This document shows, one piece after another, positions 55,083 to 64,000 of a stretch of 64,000 nt of DNA. The notes under the pieces were generated by a model. That model did not search any database and had not been told where the DNA came from. It worked only from the letters and a program-made list of their open reading frames with translations. Position 1 is the stretch's first letter. Every line of letters starts with the position of its first letter. This stretch comes from Gloeopeniophorella convolvens (lineage: Eukaryota; Basidiomycota; Agaricomycetes; Russulales), in the NCBI GenBank assembly GCA_022496205.1, contig WTXD01000062.1:85374-149373 (forward strand), in the 5' to 3' direction. Position numbers and translations under genes: made by a program.

Positions 55083-56768
55083 TGTCCACCGACTCATCTC
55101 CACCCCCCTTTGGCCATCAACTGCGAAAGTACTTCGGCTTTGAACCCAACTACGTGAATTTGAACCATGGTCACTTCTTCTTATCATGCAGCTACTTCCT
55201 TCTCAACTTGACACGTAGGCTCTTATGGCTCCGTTCCCGTGCCAGTCTCCGTTGCTACTGAGAATACCTTCAAATCCATCGAGAGAAACATAGACAGGTT
55301 CATCAAATTGCATCTTCCCGAGCACATTCGCCCGGCAAGACACCGCATAGCGAAGTTCGTTGGTGCAGGGCCTGACGAAGTCGTGTTCGTCCCGAATGCA
55401 TCCCACGGTCTCAACACGGTCTTGCGGAATCTTGTATGGAACAAGGGGGATATCATCGTCACAGGTGCGGTACAGTTAGCGCCAACTACTGCGCATCCAT
55501 ATCTGACCTCACTGAATAGCCACAACCACTTACGGCTCCATTCAACGAACTGTGCAGTACATCAGCGATCTGCCGCCCCATCCATCCTTGTCTGTCTTCG
55601 ATTTAAAGTTTCCGACCACTCATACGTCCATCGTCGAGTCGTTCCGACAGCACATTGACGGCCTCGTCTTTGAGCTTCAAAGCTCACAAAAGAGCATCGT
55701 TGATGGAACAAAGCTGAAGATCGTTGCAGTCATCGACGGCATCGTTTCTAATCCTGGCGCTTACTTGCCATGGAAAGAAATGGTTGCCGCCTGCCGAGAG
55801 AAGGGTATCCTCACGGTTATAGATGCAGCGCATAGCATCGGGCAAGAACCAAACATCAACTTGACAGAGGCTGGGCCAGACTTCTGGGTTTCTGTGAGGC
55901 TTGCTCCCCGTTGCCTATTACTCATGCGTGTTAATCCAACCTCTTCTCGCAGAACTGCCACAAGTGGCTGTACGCCATGCGTCCATGTGCTGTTCTTTAC
56001 GTACCCAAACGGTATGTTCTTGTCAGAGATGACCATCCAGAGCCTCACACTTACATGGCCATTATCCTAGTAATCAGCATTTGATTGCGTCACCCTTCCC
56101 AACATCGTTTAGCTATGTATCCCCTCAGGATCCTCCGGAGAGGTTGCTTGCAGACTCTCATTTCGTAGAGATGTTCGGATGTAAGGACCGTGTCTGCAGA
56201 TATATCGGTGCTAACATCACGTGCCGTCACCTCAAAAGGGACGGGATCAGCCGACTTCTCCTCTCTACTCAGTATCCACCCAGGTACGACCGCATCATTT
56301 ACCTCCTTGAAGCAGCCGTCAATGCTCACACCGAGCACCTCCAGCTCTGGATTTCCGTGAGTGGCTTGGTGGTGAACAGAAAATCACGGACTACTGCCAC
56401 TCGCTCGCTCTCACTGGGGGGAAGCGGCTCTCTGAGCTACTCGGGACGCCTCTGCTAGATCCTACGGGCGAGCTCACGTTGAATATGGTCAACGTCGGCC
56501 TTCCACTGGCACCAAGCATTCCAGATAATCTTGTCACCCATGAAGCCTTGCTGCGTAATCTGCTGGAAGGATGGCACGTCTCAGCTGCGGTGTATCTCCA
56601 TAACGGCAGATGGTGGGTAAGAGCGAGCGCACAGGTCTGGAATGAGGTGAGTGCACCCCATCACGCTGTAAGTTGGCTGTCGCCCATATCGTTATGATAC
56701 AGATCTCCGACTTCGAATACCTCGCAAAGGCTCTTAAAGACTCGTGCGAGAAGTTGGAGCTGAAATAG
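55083..56768 (+). CDS. PLP-dependent class V aminotransferase-fold enzyme (isopenicillin N epimerase / Egt2-like)
   Basis: Start MSTDSSPPPFGHQLRKYFGF, followed by PNYVNLNH|GSYGSVP, the hallmark of the isopenicillin-N-epimerase-like class V family. Further blocks are DEVVFVPNASHGLNTVLRNL, then VIDAAHSIGQEPNINL with the cofactor Asp, and the PLP lysine in S|NCHKWLYAMRPCAVLYVPK. The C-terminal domain includes VNVGLPLAPSIPDNL and ends CEKLELK (stop at 56766). About 440 residues once introns are removed. Family members include cysteine desulfhydrases and, in fungi, the ergothioneine lyase Egt2 that acts on hercynylcysteine sulfoxide. Egt2 is a reasonable guess but the sequence alone does not decide. 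An upstream in-frame ATG at 55046 would add about 12 residues. Confidence 0.83.
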
Positions 56769-56903
56769 CGTAGGAAGGGCTTGGTGAAGCTCTGATGAAA
56801 TCTTGTTTTGGAATAGAAGGGGGAGCAACTCGTGTATCTCTTGATACTTGGATCTGTTTCGTGGATATTCAACAGGCACAATATGCATAACTACCCTTTT
56901 CCT

Positions 56904-59041
56904 TCAAAGGAACACCAGGACAGCCTCGCTACCTGCAATGTCGACCTTGCCTTGGCTCGTCTTTTCGATCACCTCTGAACCCTGTGCAATTCCACTGGCA
57001 TAGCTCTGCCCTGCCCATGTTGCAGCCGTCGAATCGGTAGAGTCCATCCCGGGAGCTGTCAGCCTCTTCACATTGGCGCCAGAACCAACGCCCAAACTAG
57101 AGAGGTCGACAGTCACAGCGACCGCATCTGCGTCTGCAGGGGCGGTTGTCACGTTTCGGTGGGCCATGTTGATCAGCGCCAGGCGCGTAAGAAGCCCAGA
57201 GTCCCAGATGGCATAGACTGCGAGGTCAGGGTTGGCAGGCAATGCCACGGGCGCGAGCTGCGATACACCGGAAGATCCGACCGCCTCCGCGATGAACAGG
57301 TAGGCGACGTATGATGGGGATGCGCGGGCGGTGCCGTAACGGTCGGTCGGGATAGGGTACCAGAGATCGTACTGGCAGGGGTTCAGCGCGGCACTAAGGC
57401 CTTTTGATAGGTTGGCTCACCCAAGAGAAGCCCGGACTTGGTATTCATGAGGAGGTTCATTGATCAATTGCCGGAAGGTGGGTGAGGGCCGAAGGACACT
57501 TACGTGTTGGCCTGATTTCCACTCTGCAAGACCAGCGTTCCCCCTTGATGCAGATACATCCGCGAGATGTTGACCGAAGCGCCATACAGCACCGCTACGA
57601 CACGTCATACAGTTCAGCACGCGCGTCTACGAGTGGTGGACAGATGTAAAGTGAACTCACTGTCAGCTAACCATAGGGCCTGCCCGAACGTATTGGTGAC
57701 GTTCTCCTTTCCGGAGCATGAAACCGAGTTGTATTCACCAACGACGAACTCTTTTCCTCGCTCACGAGCGGCTGCGATCTGGGGCTTCCATAGGTCGACA
57801 TAGGTCTGAAAGTACTGTTCAGTAAGGACCAGCGGGAAGTGTGCTGTGGTGCGTACCGTGATGTTGGTGTGATTTACAAGGTGCGCAAGTGTTGCAATAG
57901 AGTTCCTCGTTGGGTCGCACGTAGAGTACTGATACCTGCAAAAAAGGTGTGCGTGAGAGTGTGCATTGTCCCCGAATGTAGACCGCACATATGCTGGTTG
58001 AACAGCTTGATTACACCCGTAGTGTCAATTCCTTCGTTTATGATATCGATAGTGGTCATGGCGGCATTTGGGAGAGGGTCGTCTGCGAAGCTGCCAGCCT
58101 GGAAGATATGCCAGGTAAAGAAAGGTTGTGCGATAGCACAGAGGTCCACCCCAGAAATTGGGCAGTGTAGTCGGAAGACGCCCAGCCTGAAGGGCGACTT
58201 CCTCCTGCGTAGTGGTCCGCTTCGTTCCCCACTGGCAGGAGAGCTGAGCAAGCGCAGCATCACTATGCCCCCAGAGACTTACGCTCTAGAGCTCGGATTC
58301 TGTCCCAACCGATGTACTGAATGCCTGCAGCCAGCTCGTCTCTTGCGATGGAGATGGTGTTGTTACCCATGTTTAGATCGACAACAAATTTCGACGAATT
58401 TGGGAAGACATTCAAGGATTCGTACAGAGCCGGTCCACTGAGGCGGATGGAGTTGAATGCAAGCGGTAGCGAAGCAGATCACCGCTCACAATGTAGAACG
58501 ATAGATGCCTCCAGCCTAGAAAGGTTTGAATACAGTAAAAGCACTTTACGCATAACTCACAGAGCTCTCACTCAATACGAGGGCGGGCGCATTGGGGGAG
58601 AATATGGAGCTGTCTCTGTGGAGCCGCGTAGAGCTAGTTAGCACACCAGCTTGCATGCTGTGTGATGACATACATTGTGATCCCTCCAGGTCGAACGTCT
58701 GGGCCCTTTCCTGTCCTTTCCTCGATCCGTTGCATGAGCTCCCCGGTAAGCGCATTCGGATTCGAGTTGTTCCCTCCGAACGCAGTCAAGAAAGCCAGTT
58801 CGATGGACAGTGACGCAAGGCTCTGGTCTAGGACTTGAGATGCATGGGAAGGTGCGCGCGATATACTAGGAAGAACAATGGACTGAGACGCCAGGCATGT
58901 GCCTGCCAATTCAATTGCGAGAAAGGCGAAGGCAAAAATGGGCGTCATGATGTAACCCGACGCGAAGGGGGTAGAGACGGACTGCTTCCCTAAGCTCTGA
59001 GATGGGGTGACGCTAGTGCCAGGCGCCAGCTCAGTGTCCAT
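56904..59041 (-). CDS. Glycoside hydrolase family 79 enzyme, secreted
   Basis: Many small exons. The signal peptide MTPIFAFAFLAIELAGTCLA starts at 58948; an in-frame ATG at 59041 would add a 31-residue leader that hides it, so 58948 is preferred. Family blocks are DQSLASLSIELAFLTAFGGN, NALTGELMQRIEERTGKGP, VRPGGITMDS, NLGNNTISIARDELA, and IGWDRIRALE|LGNEADH. The last carries the presumed acid/base Glu; the usual GNEPD is GNEAD here. MTTIDIINEGIDTTGVIKLF and the nucleophile region KEFVVGEYNSVSCSG follow. The C-terminal beta domain ends KVDIAGSEAVLVFL. GH79 fungal enzymes are beta-glucuronidases acting on arabinogalactan or 4-O-methyl-glucuronate side chains. It faces CTU2 head to head. Confidence 0.87.
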
Positions 59042-59318
59042 AGTCTAGAGCAGCTATGTCGGTTTATATATGTCGTAGCATTGCTTCCGCATCGTGCGGA
59101 GACATGGCTCATGACCGAGAAGCATGATGTAGTTCAAGAACAAGCCTATTGGATTTTGGGCAACTCATGATGCATGTCCCGGCCCCAGCGGTCCGCCGAT
59201 TTGTCGCAAACGTCCAATTCGGCGATGGCCTGGTCGTCGACTCACGTCTTTTCCTCTTCATCTATAGCAGTGCAGTACCGGAAAGTGAGCGTACCTGAGA
59301 CTAGGCTCCCTCCTGGAC

Positions 59319-61149
59319 ATGGCGGAATCTTGCGGGAATCCGGCTGCTGAAGCAGGAGAGGCTTTGATGCCCAGTGTGTCCCCGTCTGCCCTTCCTTCGC
59401 ACTTTCGGCGGCTGAAGGATCCCACTTCTCCAGGAAAACGCAGGTTCGACAGATCTAGAACCTGTGTCAAATGCAAGGCCCAGCAAGGTAACCTCGTCAT
59501 CCGCCACTCGGTCTACTGCCGGCAGGTCACGTCTCCCACTTCGAGACATCCATTATTGCTGAAAAAATCTATTGTGAGGGACTGCTTTACACCACTTGTA
59601 ACCACTAAGTTCGCCAGGCCCTTGAACCTCATCTCAATCATACATCGGCAGGACCGAGGCGAGGCGCGCTCAAGCCGTCTGGCAATCTACTCGTAGCATT
59701 TTCAGGCGGCCTTGGATCCACCGTTCTCCTCGATCTTGTTCACCAGGTGTACTGCTCTAAGTCGGAAGCATCGAGCTCAAGGGGGGTAAGGAACATCCTC
59801 GGAAGAACAGAATCTGGAGGAAGATTTACGTCTGCTATGTGGAGACGTCTGATGTGCTCCCCGAGGTGAGTCGGCATTTGTGCTTTCTGGCTGCTCCTCA
59901 TCTGCTCTAGGCGAGCGACCGAACCCAGCGAATACGCGAGGCGGTTGAGGAATACGGAGAGTTCGAATTTGTTCTAGTGCGTGTCCAAGACGCGTTTGAC
60001 AGGAGCTGGTGGGAGCGCGTCAGCGGTGGCTCTGTCCCAAATCCCTCAGAACTACCCGTAGACCTGAGCAACGAAGGTTTGTATGTATTCTCACGCGGAG
60101 TGCGACCTAATGTGTATACCTCCAATACAGAATTGTTCAGATTATCAGATACGGAGCGCATCCTGACCCACTCTCAGCACTGCAAGCTTACCTTCACAGC
60201 TGCCCACTCCTACTGCTGTCCAATCCACCATATCTATCTTGACACGCGTCCTGCTACTATACACCGCATATTCCATTGGCGCTTCTCATCTAGTCTTTGG
60301 CACCTCTCTGACTTCGCTGTCAATATCGCTCATCTCCTCAATATCGCAAGGCGGCGGCTTCGTTGTCCCCAATCGATACAGGAAGAGTGGGTGCCATCAT
60401 CCGTTGAGACATCACAGAAAAGTACATCTTGGAGAGGAGAGGTCCGCTTAATTCGGCCACTGAGAGAGGTCGGGATGAAGGAGTGCACTGCGTGGGCGTG
60501 GTGGCATCGACTTGTAGTCGTCGGGAAGCAAAAGGTCCCTGCGGCGAGGCAGACCATCGGCGATTTGACGAAAGGTCCGTGCGTGCATGCCCTCGCACTT
60601 CCCCAACCTCATATCAGTCGCAGACTTCATCATTGGACTCGAAAGGGACTATCCGTCGACGGTGTCTACAATCGCCAAGACTGTCGGTAAACTTGCGCCT
60701 AAGGGAGATGCCGGAGGACGATGTATCATCTGTGAACTGTGGGTTTTCACTTTGGTGTGGTCTCCGACATATTCCGACGATCCTCCAGGCCTACGCAGCG
60801 CTCTGTCCAACAGTGGAAGGCCCGAATATCAGTACGGTCATTCAACGAAGAAGACCCATCAGCAACCACCACCGCTGCGCCATCCCTAACGCCTTGGCTA
60901 TGTTACTCATGTCACACCACGCTCACTAGCAAGAGCAGCCGAAGCAACACTTCGTCAAATCCGGGATCCTCGGCGGCAGCGTCGGCAGTGATGTTCCCGA
61001 CGTGGGCTGCTATGCATTTTGCGATCGGATCGAGCAACCCCCAGGCAACTGACCCGCATATCTCAACAGCAGATGAAGTTTGGGGGACGAGAAAACTGGA
61101 TTCCAACGGCATGAAATCCTTGGTCGAAGAGTTCTTAGTGGACGACTGA
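59319..61149 (+). CDS. NCS2: Cytoplasmic tRNA 2-thiolation protein 2 (CTU2/NCS2)
   Basis: Start MAESCGNPAAEAGEALMPSV. An N-terminal zinc-type pattern reads RTCVKCKAQQGNLVIRHSVY then CRDCFTPLVTTKF. A PP-loop-like motif LLVAFSGGLGSTVLLDLVHQ follows. The middle contains IRILTHS, LLLYTAYSIGASHLVFGTSL and FVVGKQK-like segments. RPLREVGMKECTAWAWWH and IGLERDYPSTVSTIAKTVGKL lead to C-terminal zinc pairs CIICELPTQRSVQQWKARI and LCYSCHTTL. It ends LVEEFLVDD. With Ncs6/CTU1 it adds sulfur to U34 of tRNA-Lys, -Glu and -Gln (mcm5s2U), taking it from the Urm1 pathway. CTU2 members usually have a degenerate PP-loop and act as partner subunits; here SGGLGS is close to, but not, the canonical SGGxDS. Divergent from GH79 (about 370 bp from 58948). 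Confidence 0.87.
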
Positions 61150-61629
61150 TTCACATATTCAGGTGGGGACTCCGATATGTCTGGCGTGCTTGAGCCTAGG
61201 CCGAGTGTAGAGTATTCTAGGGGTTTTGCAATAAGCACTTGGCCACTGCCGCCACAGCTCATGCAGTAATAGCAGCTTCTGGATAGACTCCCTGTGCGAT
61301 ACGATGGCATACAGGGTAGCAGTAGCAATGCTGCCCGTCGACCTGCCAGATCTAGAATCTATCAGCACAAGCGCTTCTGTGCTTTACATATCCCGTAAAT
61401 ATAATACTTATGCCCGTAATTGTATGCCCGTTCGAAGTTACGCATCGGTGCTTCAATTCGGCTCGGTGTCTATCTTCAGACTTCGGGTGATTCCAACGGG
61501 TTTACTTACCGCCATTGCTTGCTGTTGCCCATCCGGAACAGTTGCTCCATTAATATCAAGGTCCGACGTATTTAGCCCGCGGAAGCAGACTTACAGCAGC
61601 TTATCGTCCCTACCCTCCAAGCTCTCACC
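61150..61629. other. Intergenic, no gene recognised
   Basis: About 480 bp between CTU2 and the paraoxonase-like gene. Holds the latter's promoter (TATAATACTTAT-like AT-rich stretch at about 61400). Nothing else seen. Confidence 0.45.
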
Positions 61630-62994
61630 ATGAAGCCTTCACTCTCTTGGACGGCTGCTGTTGCGTTGCTGGTATGTCTGCGTGGTCAGTCTTTATACTC
61701 ACTCTCAACCTTTGACACGACTCAGGGTTTCATATACTGGCGGAACGGCCACATCATCCGGAACGTCGTCATACCAACGCCTGGCCTCCCTAGAGGATAC
61801 TATGCAGAAGGACCACACGATGAACGCTGCAAAATCGTCCGAGATGAACCATCGAACGATATGAAGTTCTGCGAGGACGCCGTGTTCTGGGAGCGGCACG
61901 ACGACAGCGGCGCCGTGCGCGACAAAGTCCTACTGCTCAGCTGTGACCCCGGCCGCAAGGGCTGGAACACGGTCATGGGCCCGCTGCGCGACCCGGCGCC
62001 GCGGGGTGCGCTCTGGTTGTACGACATCAGCGCGACCGGCGCACGCCCGCAGCGCGTAACGCTCGACGGCTTCCCGGCTGCGCACGACTTCCACCCGCTC
62101 GGGCTCGACGTCTGGCCCGCGCAGCCGGGCGCGCACGCGTCGAGCCTCTTTGTCGTCAACCACGCACGCAACGCGAGCACAATCGAGGAGTTCGCGCTTG
62201 GCTGGGCGGAGCCGACGCGCGCGCGCTGGGTGCGCACGCTCGCGGGCCCGGAGCTTGTCGCGCCCAACGCACTCGCGCTCACCGGGCCCGCGTCATTCTA
62301 CCTCACGCACGACCACCGCTTCACGAGGCGCCTCCCTGGCGTGCTCGGCAAGACGTTGCCGATCACCGAGTCGCTTCTTGCGCTGCCGCTCGGCTGGGCG
62401 GTGCACGTCGACGCGAGCGACAGCACGCAGGGCACACATACGACGACGGTCGTGCCGCGCGTGCCATTCCCGAATGGCGTCGCGGTCTCGCCGGACGGGG
62501 CGCAGCTCGCGCTCGCGTCGACAACGCTATGCGAGGTGCAGCTGTACGCGCGCGACCGCGTGACGCAAGCGCTTACCCTGCACGCTCGCGTCCCGACGCC
62601 GTTCACGCCGGATAACCTCGGGTTCGACGCGCGCGGCGCGCTGATCGTTGCGGGTCATCCACACTTCCCCGCGCTCGTGGCGGTCGCCGCGGACAAGCCG
62701 GGAGTACGCTCGCCAAGCTGGGTAGTCGAGATTTCGCCGCGGAACGCTAGCGCAAGCGCCGGGTCGGAGTCCGGAGAGGGGCACCCCGCGGGGGAGGATG
62801 ATGTGTGGGACGCGGACGCCCCGGTGCCTGCCTCGCGCAAGGTGCCGCAGGCGCCCGGTTACGAACTGCGTACGTTGTACCAGAGTGATGGCAGTGCGTT
62901 CTCCTCGTCGTCGACGGCGTTGCGAGATGCGGAGACAGGGGTTTTGTACATGACCGGGCTGTACGAAGAGGGCGTGATGGTCTGTACACCGTAG
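61630..62994 (+). CDS. Secreted paraoxonase/arylesterase-like beta-propeller protein
   Basis: Starts MKPSLSWTAAVALL. An intron of about 66 bp is likely at 61672-61726 (GTATGT...CAG) and is open in frame, so a naive reading gives a longer leader. The body has the repeating strand pattern of six-bladed propellers of the PON family: MKFCEDAVFWERHD, LLLSCDPGRKGWNTVMGPL, LWLYDISA, HPLGLDVWP, LFVVNHAR, PNALALTGPASFYLTHDH, PFPNGVAVSPDGAQLALAST, TPDNLGFDARGALIVAGHP, and a C-terminal TGVLYMTGLYEEGVMVC. Calcium-binding Asn/Asp/Glu residues of PON1 are plausible in these blocks (FCEDA, HPLGLD, NHAR, PNALA, PDNLGFD). Likely lactonase or esterase activity; substrate unknown. GC content rises sharply from about 61900, and opposite-strand frames here are shadows. 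Confidence 0.85.
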   Translation: MKPSLSWTAAVALLVCLRGQSLYSLSTFDTTQGFIYWRNGHIIRNVVIPTPGLPRGYYAEGPHDERCKIVRDEPSNDMKFCEDAVFWERHDDSGAVRDKVLLLSCDPGRKGWNTVMGPLRDPAPRGALWLYDISATGARPQRVTLDGFPAAHDFHPLGLDVWPAQPGAHASSLFVVNHARNASTIEEFALGWAEPTRARWVRTLAGPELVAPNALALTGPASFYLTHDHRFTRRLPGVLGKTLPITESLLALPLGWAVHVDASDSTQGTHTTTVVPRVPFPNGVAVSPDGAQLALASTTLCEVQLYARDRVTQALTLHARVPTPFTPDNLGFDARGALIVAGHPHFPALVAVAADKPGVRSPSWVVEISPRNASASAGSESGEGHPAGEDDVWDADAPVPASRKVPQAPGYELRTLYQSDGSAFSSSSTALRDAETGVLYMTGLYEEGVMVCTP

Positions 62995-63399
62995 TCGTTA
63001 AGGTTTTTGCTACCTGCGTTGGGGACTAGCCCATTAAATGACCATATCGATATCTCAGACCTGGAGATGCAAGCCAAATTGCTATGTGTCTACTTCATCC
63101 ACGGTTCTGTTTGCTCCGCGTGCTAATTTCTTTATGACACGACAGTAAATACACAGGGAAAAAAGCTAGGTGTAAATAGAGAAAAGTATATGACAAACGC
63201 CGCCGACCCTAGAAGGGCCCGTCCTGGGAACTACTACAGAAAAAACACATAGAAGAAAACGTTAGGAGACAGGACGTCGGCAGCCTTTGCTCCAAACGCC
63301 ATGGATGTAACCCGTATGCCTACCTGAACCTAGCCGTGAAGAACAGCGAGAGCGGACAAAATAATGTAGAGGGGGCCGGTCGTAACGGTGATGGAAGGA
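62995..63399. other. Intergenic between convergent genes
   Basis: About 400 bp of 3' flank shared by the paraoxonase-like gene and the right-edge gene. AT-rich segments (AAATACACAGGGAAAAAAGC) look like 3' UTR. Confidence 0.4.
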
Positions 63400-64000
63400 T
63401 CAGAACCACGGGTTCGGGAGGTACGTCCTGCACAGGTGTGAGCAGCTGTGAATAATTTGAATTCAGAATCCACTTACATGGCGCTATACGCAGCCGCGAA
63501 TGCAGCGATGCCCCACGCCAGTGACCTCCGTTCCGGCGTCATCTCTGGCAGGCGGGCGGCAACGCGCCTGTTCGTGGCAATCCTGCGCTCCTCCGTCTCT
63601 GGCTCCTTGAAGTCGAACTCCAGAGGCTTGTTCTCCTCGTCCCGTTCGCGCTTCTTCTCCGGCTCTACCGTCGCATCATCTTCATCTCCCTCTAACCTGC
63701 TCCACCAACTTGGCCTCGCGCTGCGCCTTGAACGCCTCAATCATCTCCTTTTGCTCCCGAATGTCCTCGTTGACATCCGGCCCTGGCACCTCTGCGACGT
63801 CGTCTTCGACCGCCGTCTCGTCTGAGCCCGCGGGAGGGGCCACCTCGAGGCGCCGCACCTTGAGCGGAGACCGGGCTGTTTTCGGCGATTTCGGAGAGCC
63901 GGCGCTTTTTTGGCTGACAAGTTTGGGCGTGGGTGAGGGTGCGGGACTTGTTGGGCGCTGAGATCGTCGGGTCGCGATTGGGCTGATAGGCGACTTTGTT
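63400..64000 (-). CDS. Hypothetical protein with C-terminal membrane segment, 5' end beyond right edge
   Basis: C-terminal part of a gene entering from the right. The readable protein is acidic (SDETAVEDDVAEVPGPDVNE, QKEMIEAFKAQREAK), then WWSRLEGDEDD, then KPLEFDFKEPETEERRIA, NRRVAARLPEMTPERR, and a hydrophobic WGIAAFAAAYSAM. After an intron (GTAAGT at about 63476 to the acceptor near 63425) the end is TYLPNPWF with a stop at 63400. A single C-terminal helix suggests a tail-anchored membrane protein. The frame changes at about 63710 between QREAK and WWSRL with no room for an intron, so there is a one-base slip or a sequence error. I do not recognise the family. Confidence 0.5.

Noticed and set aside
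61800..62989. Minus-strand frames opposite the paraoxonase-like gene
   Set aside because: Shadows of a GC-rich exon; no conserved blocks.
1..64000. tRNA, rRNA or CRISPR arrays
   Set aside because: None was seen by eye; CRISPR is not expected in a eukaryote. A covariance-model tRNA search (tRNAscan-SE) would be decisive.

Overview
This window is from a filamentous basidiomycete, most likely an Agaricomycete and plausibly a wood-decaying polypore. The genes are cut by short introns of about 50-60 bp with GTRNGT donors. The content fits too: a tandem P450 array, two endoglucanases with fungal CBM1 modules, a GH79 enzyme, a basidiomycete-type BTB/POZ protein, and type I metacaspases with proline-rich prodomains. 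Two secreted CBM1 cellulases lean toward a white-rot or litter-decay lifestyle, but that is inference.

Layout. 1-7.3 kb: a BTB protein running off the left edge, Mediator subunit MED19, and a divergent MFS transporter. 8.1-20.4 kb: four head-to-tail P450 paralogues (copies 1, 2 and 4 look full length, copy 3 has a one-base frame break), a terminal-exon relic of a fifth, and a 1.27-kb insertion with target-site duplications. 21-26 kb: two tandem secreted GH5 endoglucanases on the minus strand. 26.7-33.9 kb: a SARAF-like calcium-entry regulator, an OPT transporter and cytosolic methionyl-tRNA synthetase. 34.4-42.4 kb: gene-poor, with an orphan low-complexity protein, an Hsp20-like protein, a secreted coiled-coil orphan and two abutting TA-flanked inverted-repeat elements. 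42.4-52.5 kb: an Srs2/UvrD-type helicase divergent from the first of two tandem metacaspases. 53-64 kb: a Ppn2-like metallophosphatase, a class V PLP enzyme, a GH79 enzyme, the tRNA-thiolation factor CTU2/NCS2, a paraoxonase-like propeller protein, and a hypothetical protein leaving the right edge.

Most genes are unrelated housekeeping or lifestyle genes, and several pairs share divergent promoters (MED19/MFS, OPT/MetRS, helicase/metacaspase, phosphatase/aminotransferase, GH79/CTU2). The P450, endoglucanase and metacaspase sets are local tandem duplications. I found no clear new multi-gene system. The most interesting structure is the evolving P450 array with its insertion and relic, and the twin inverted-repeat elements. 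Exon ends were worked out by hand from splice signals and reading frame and should be treated as predictions.
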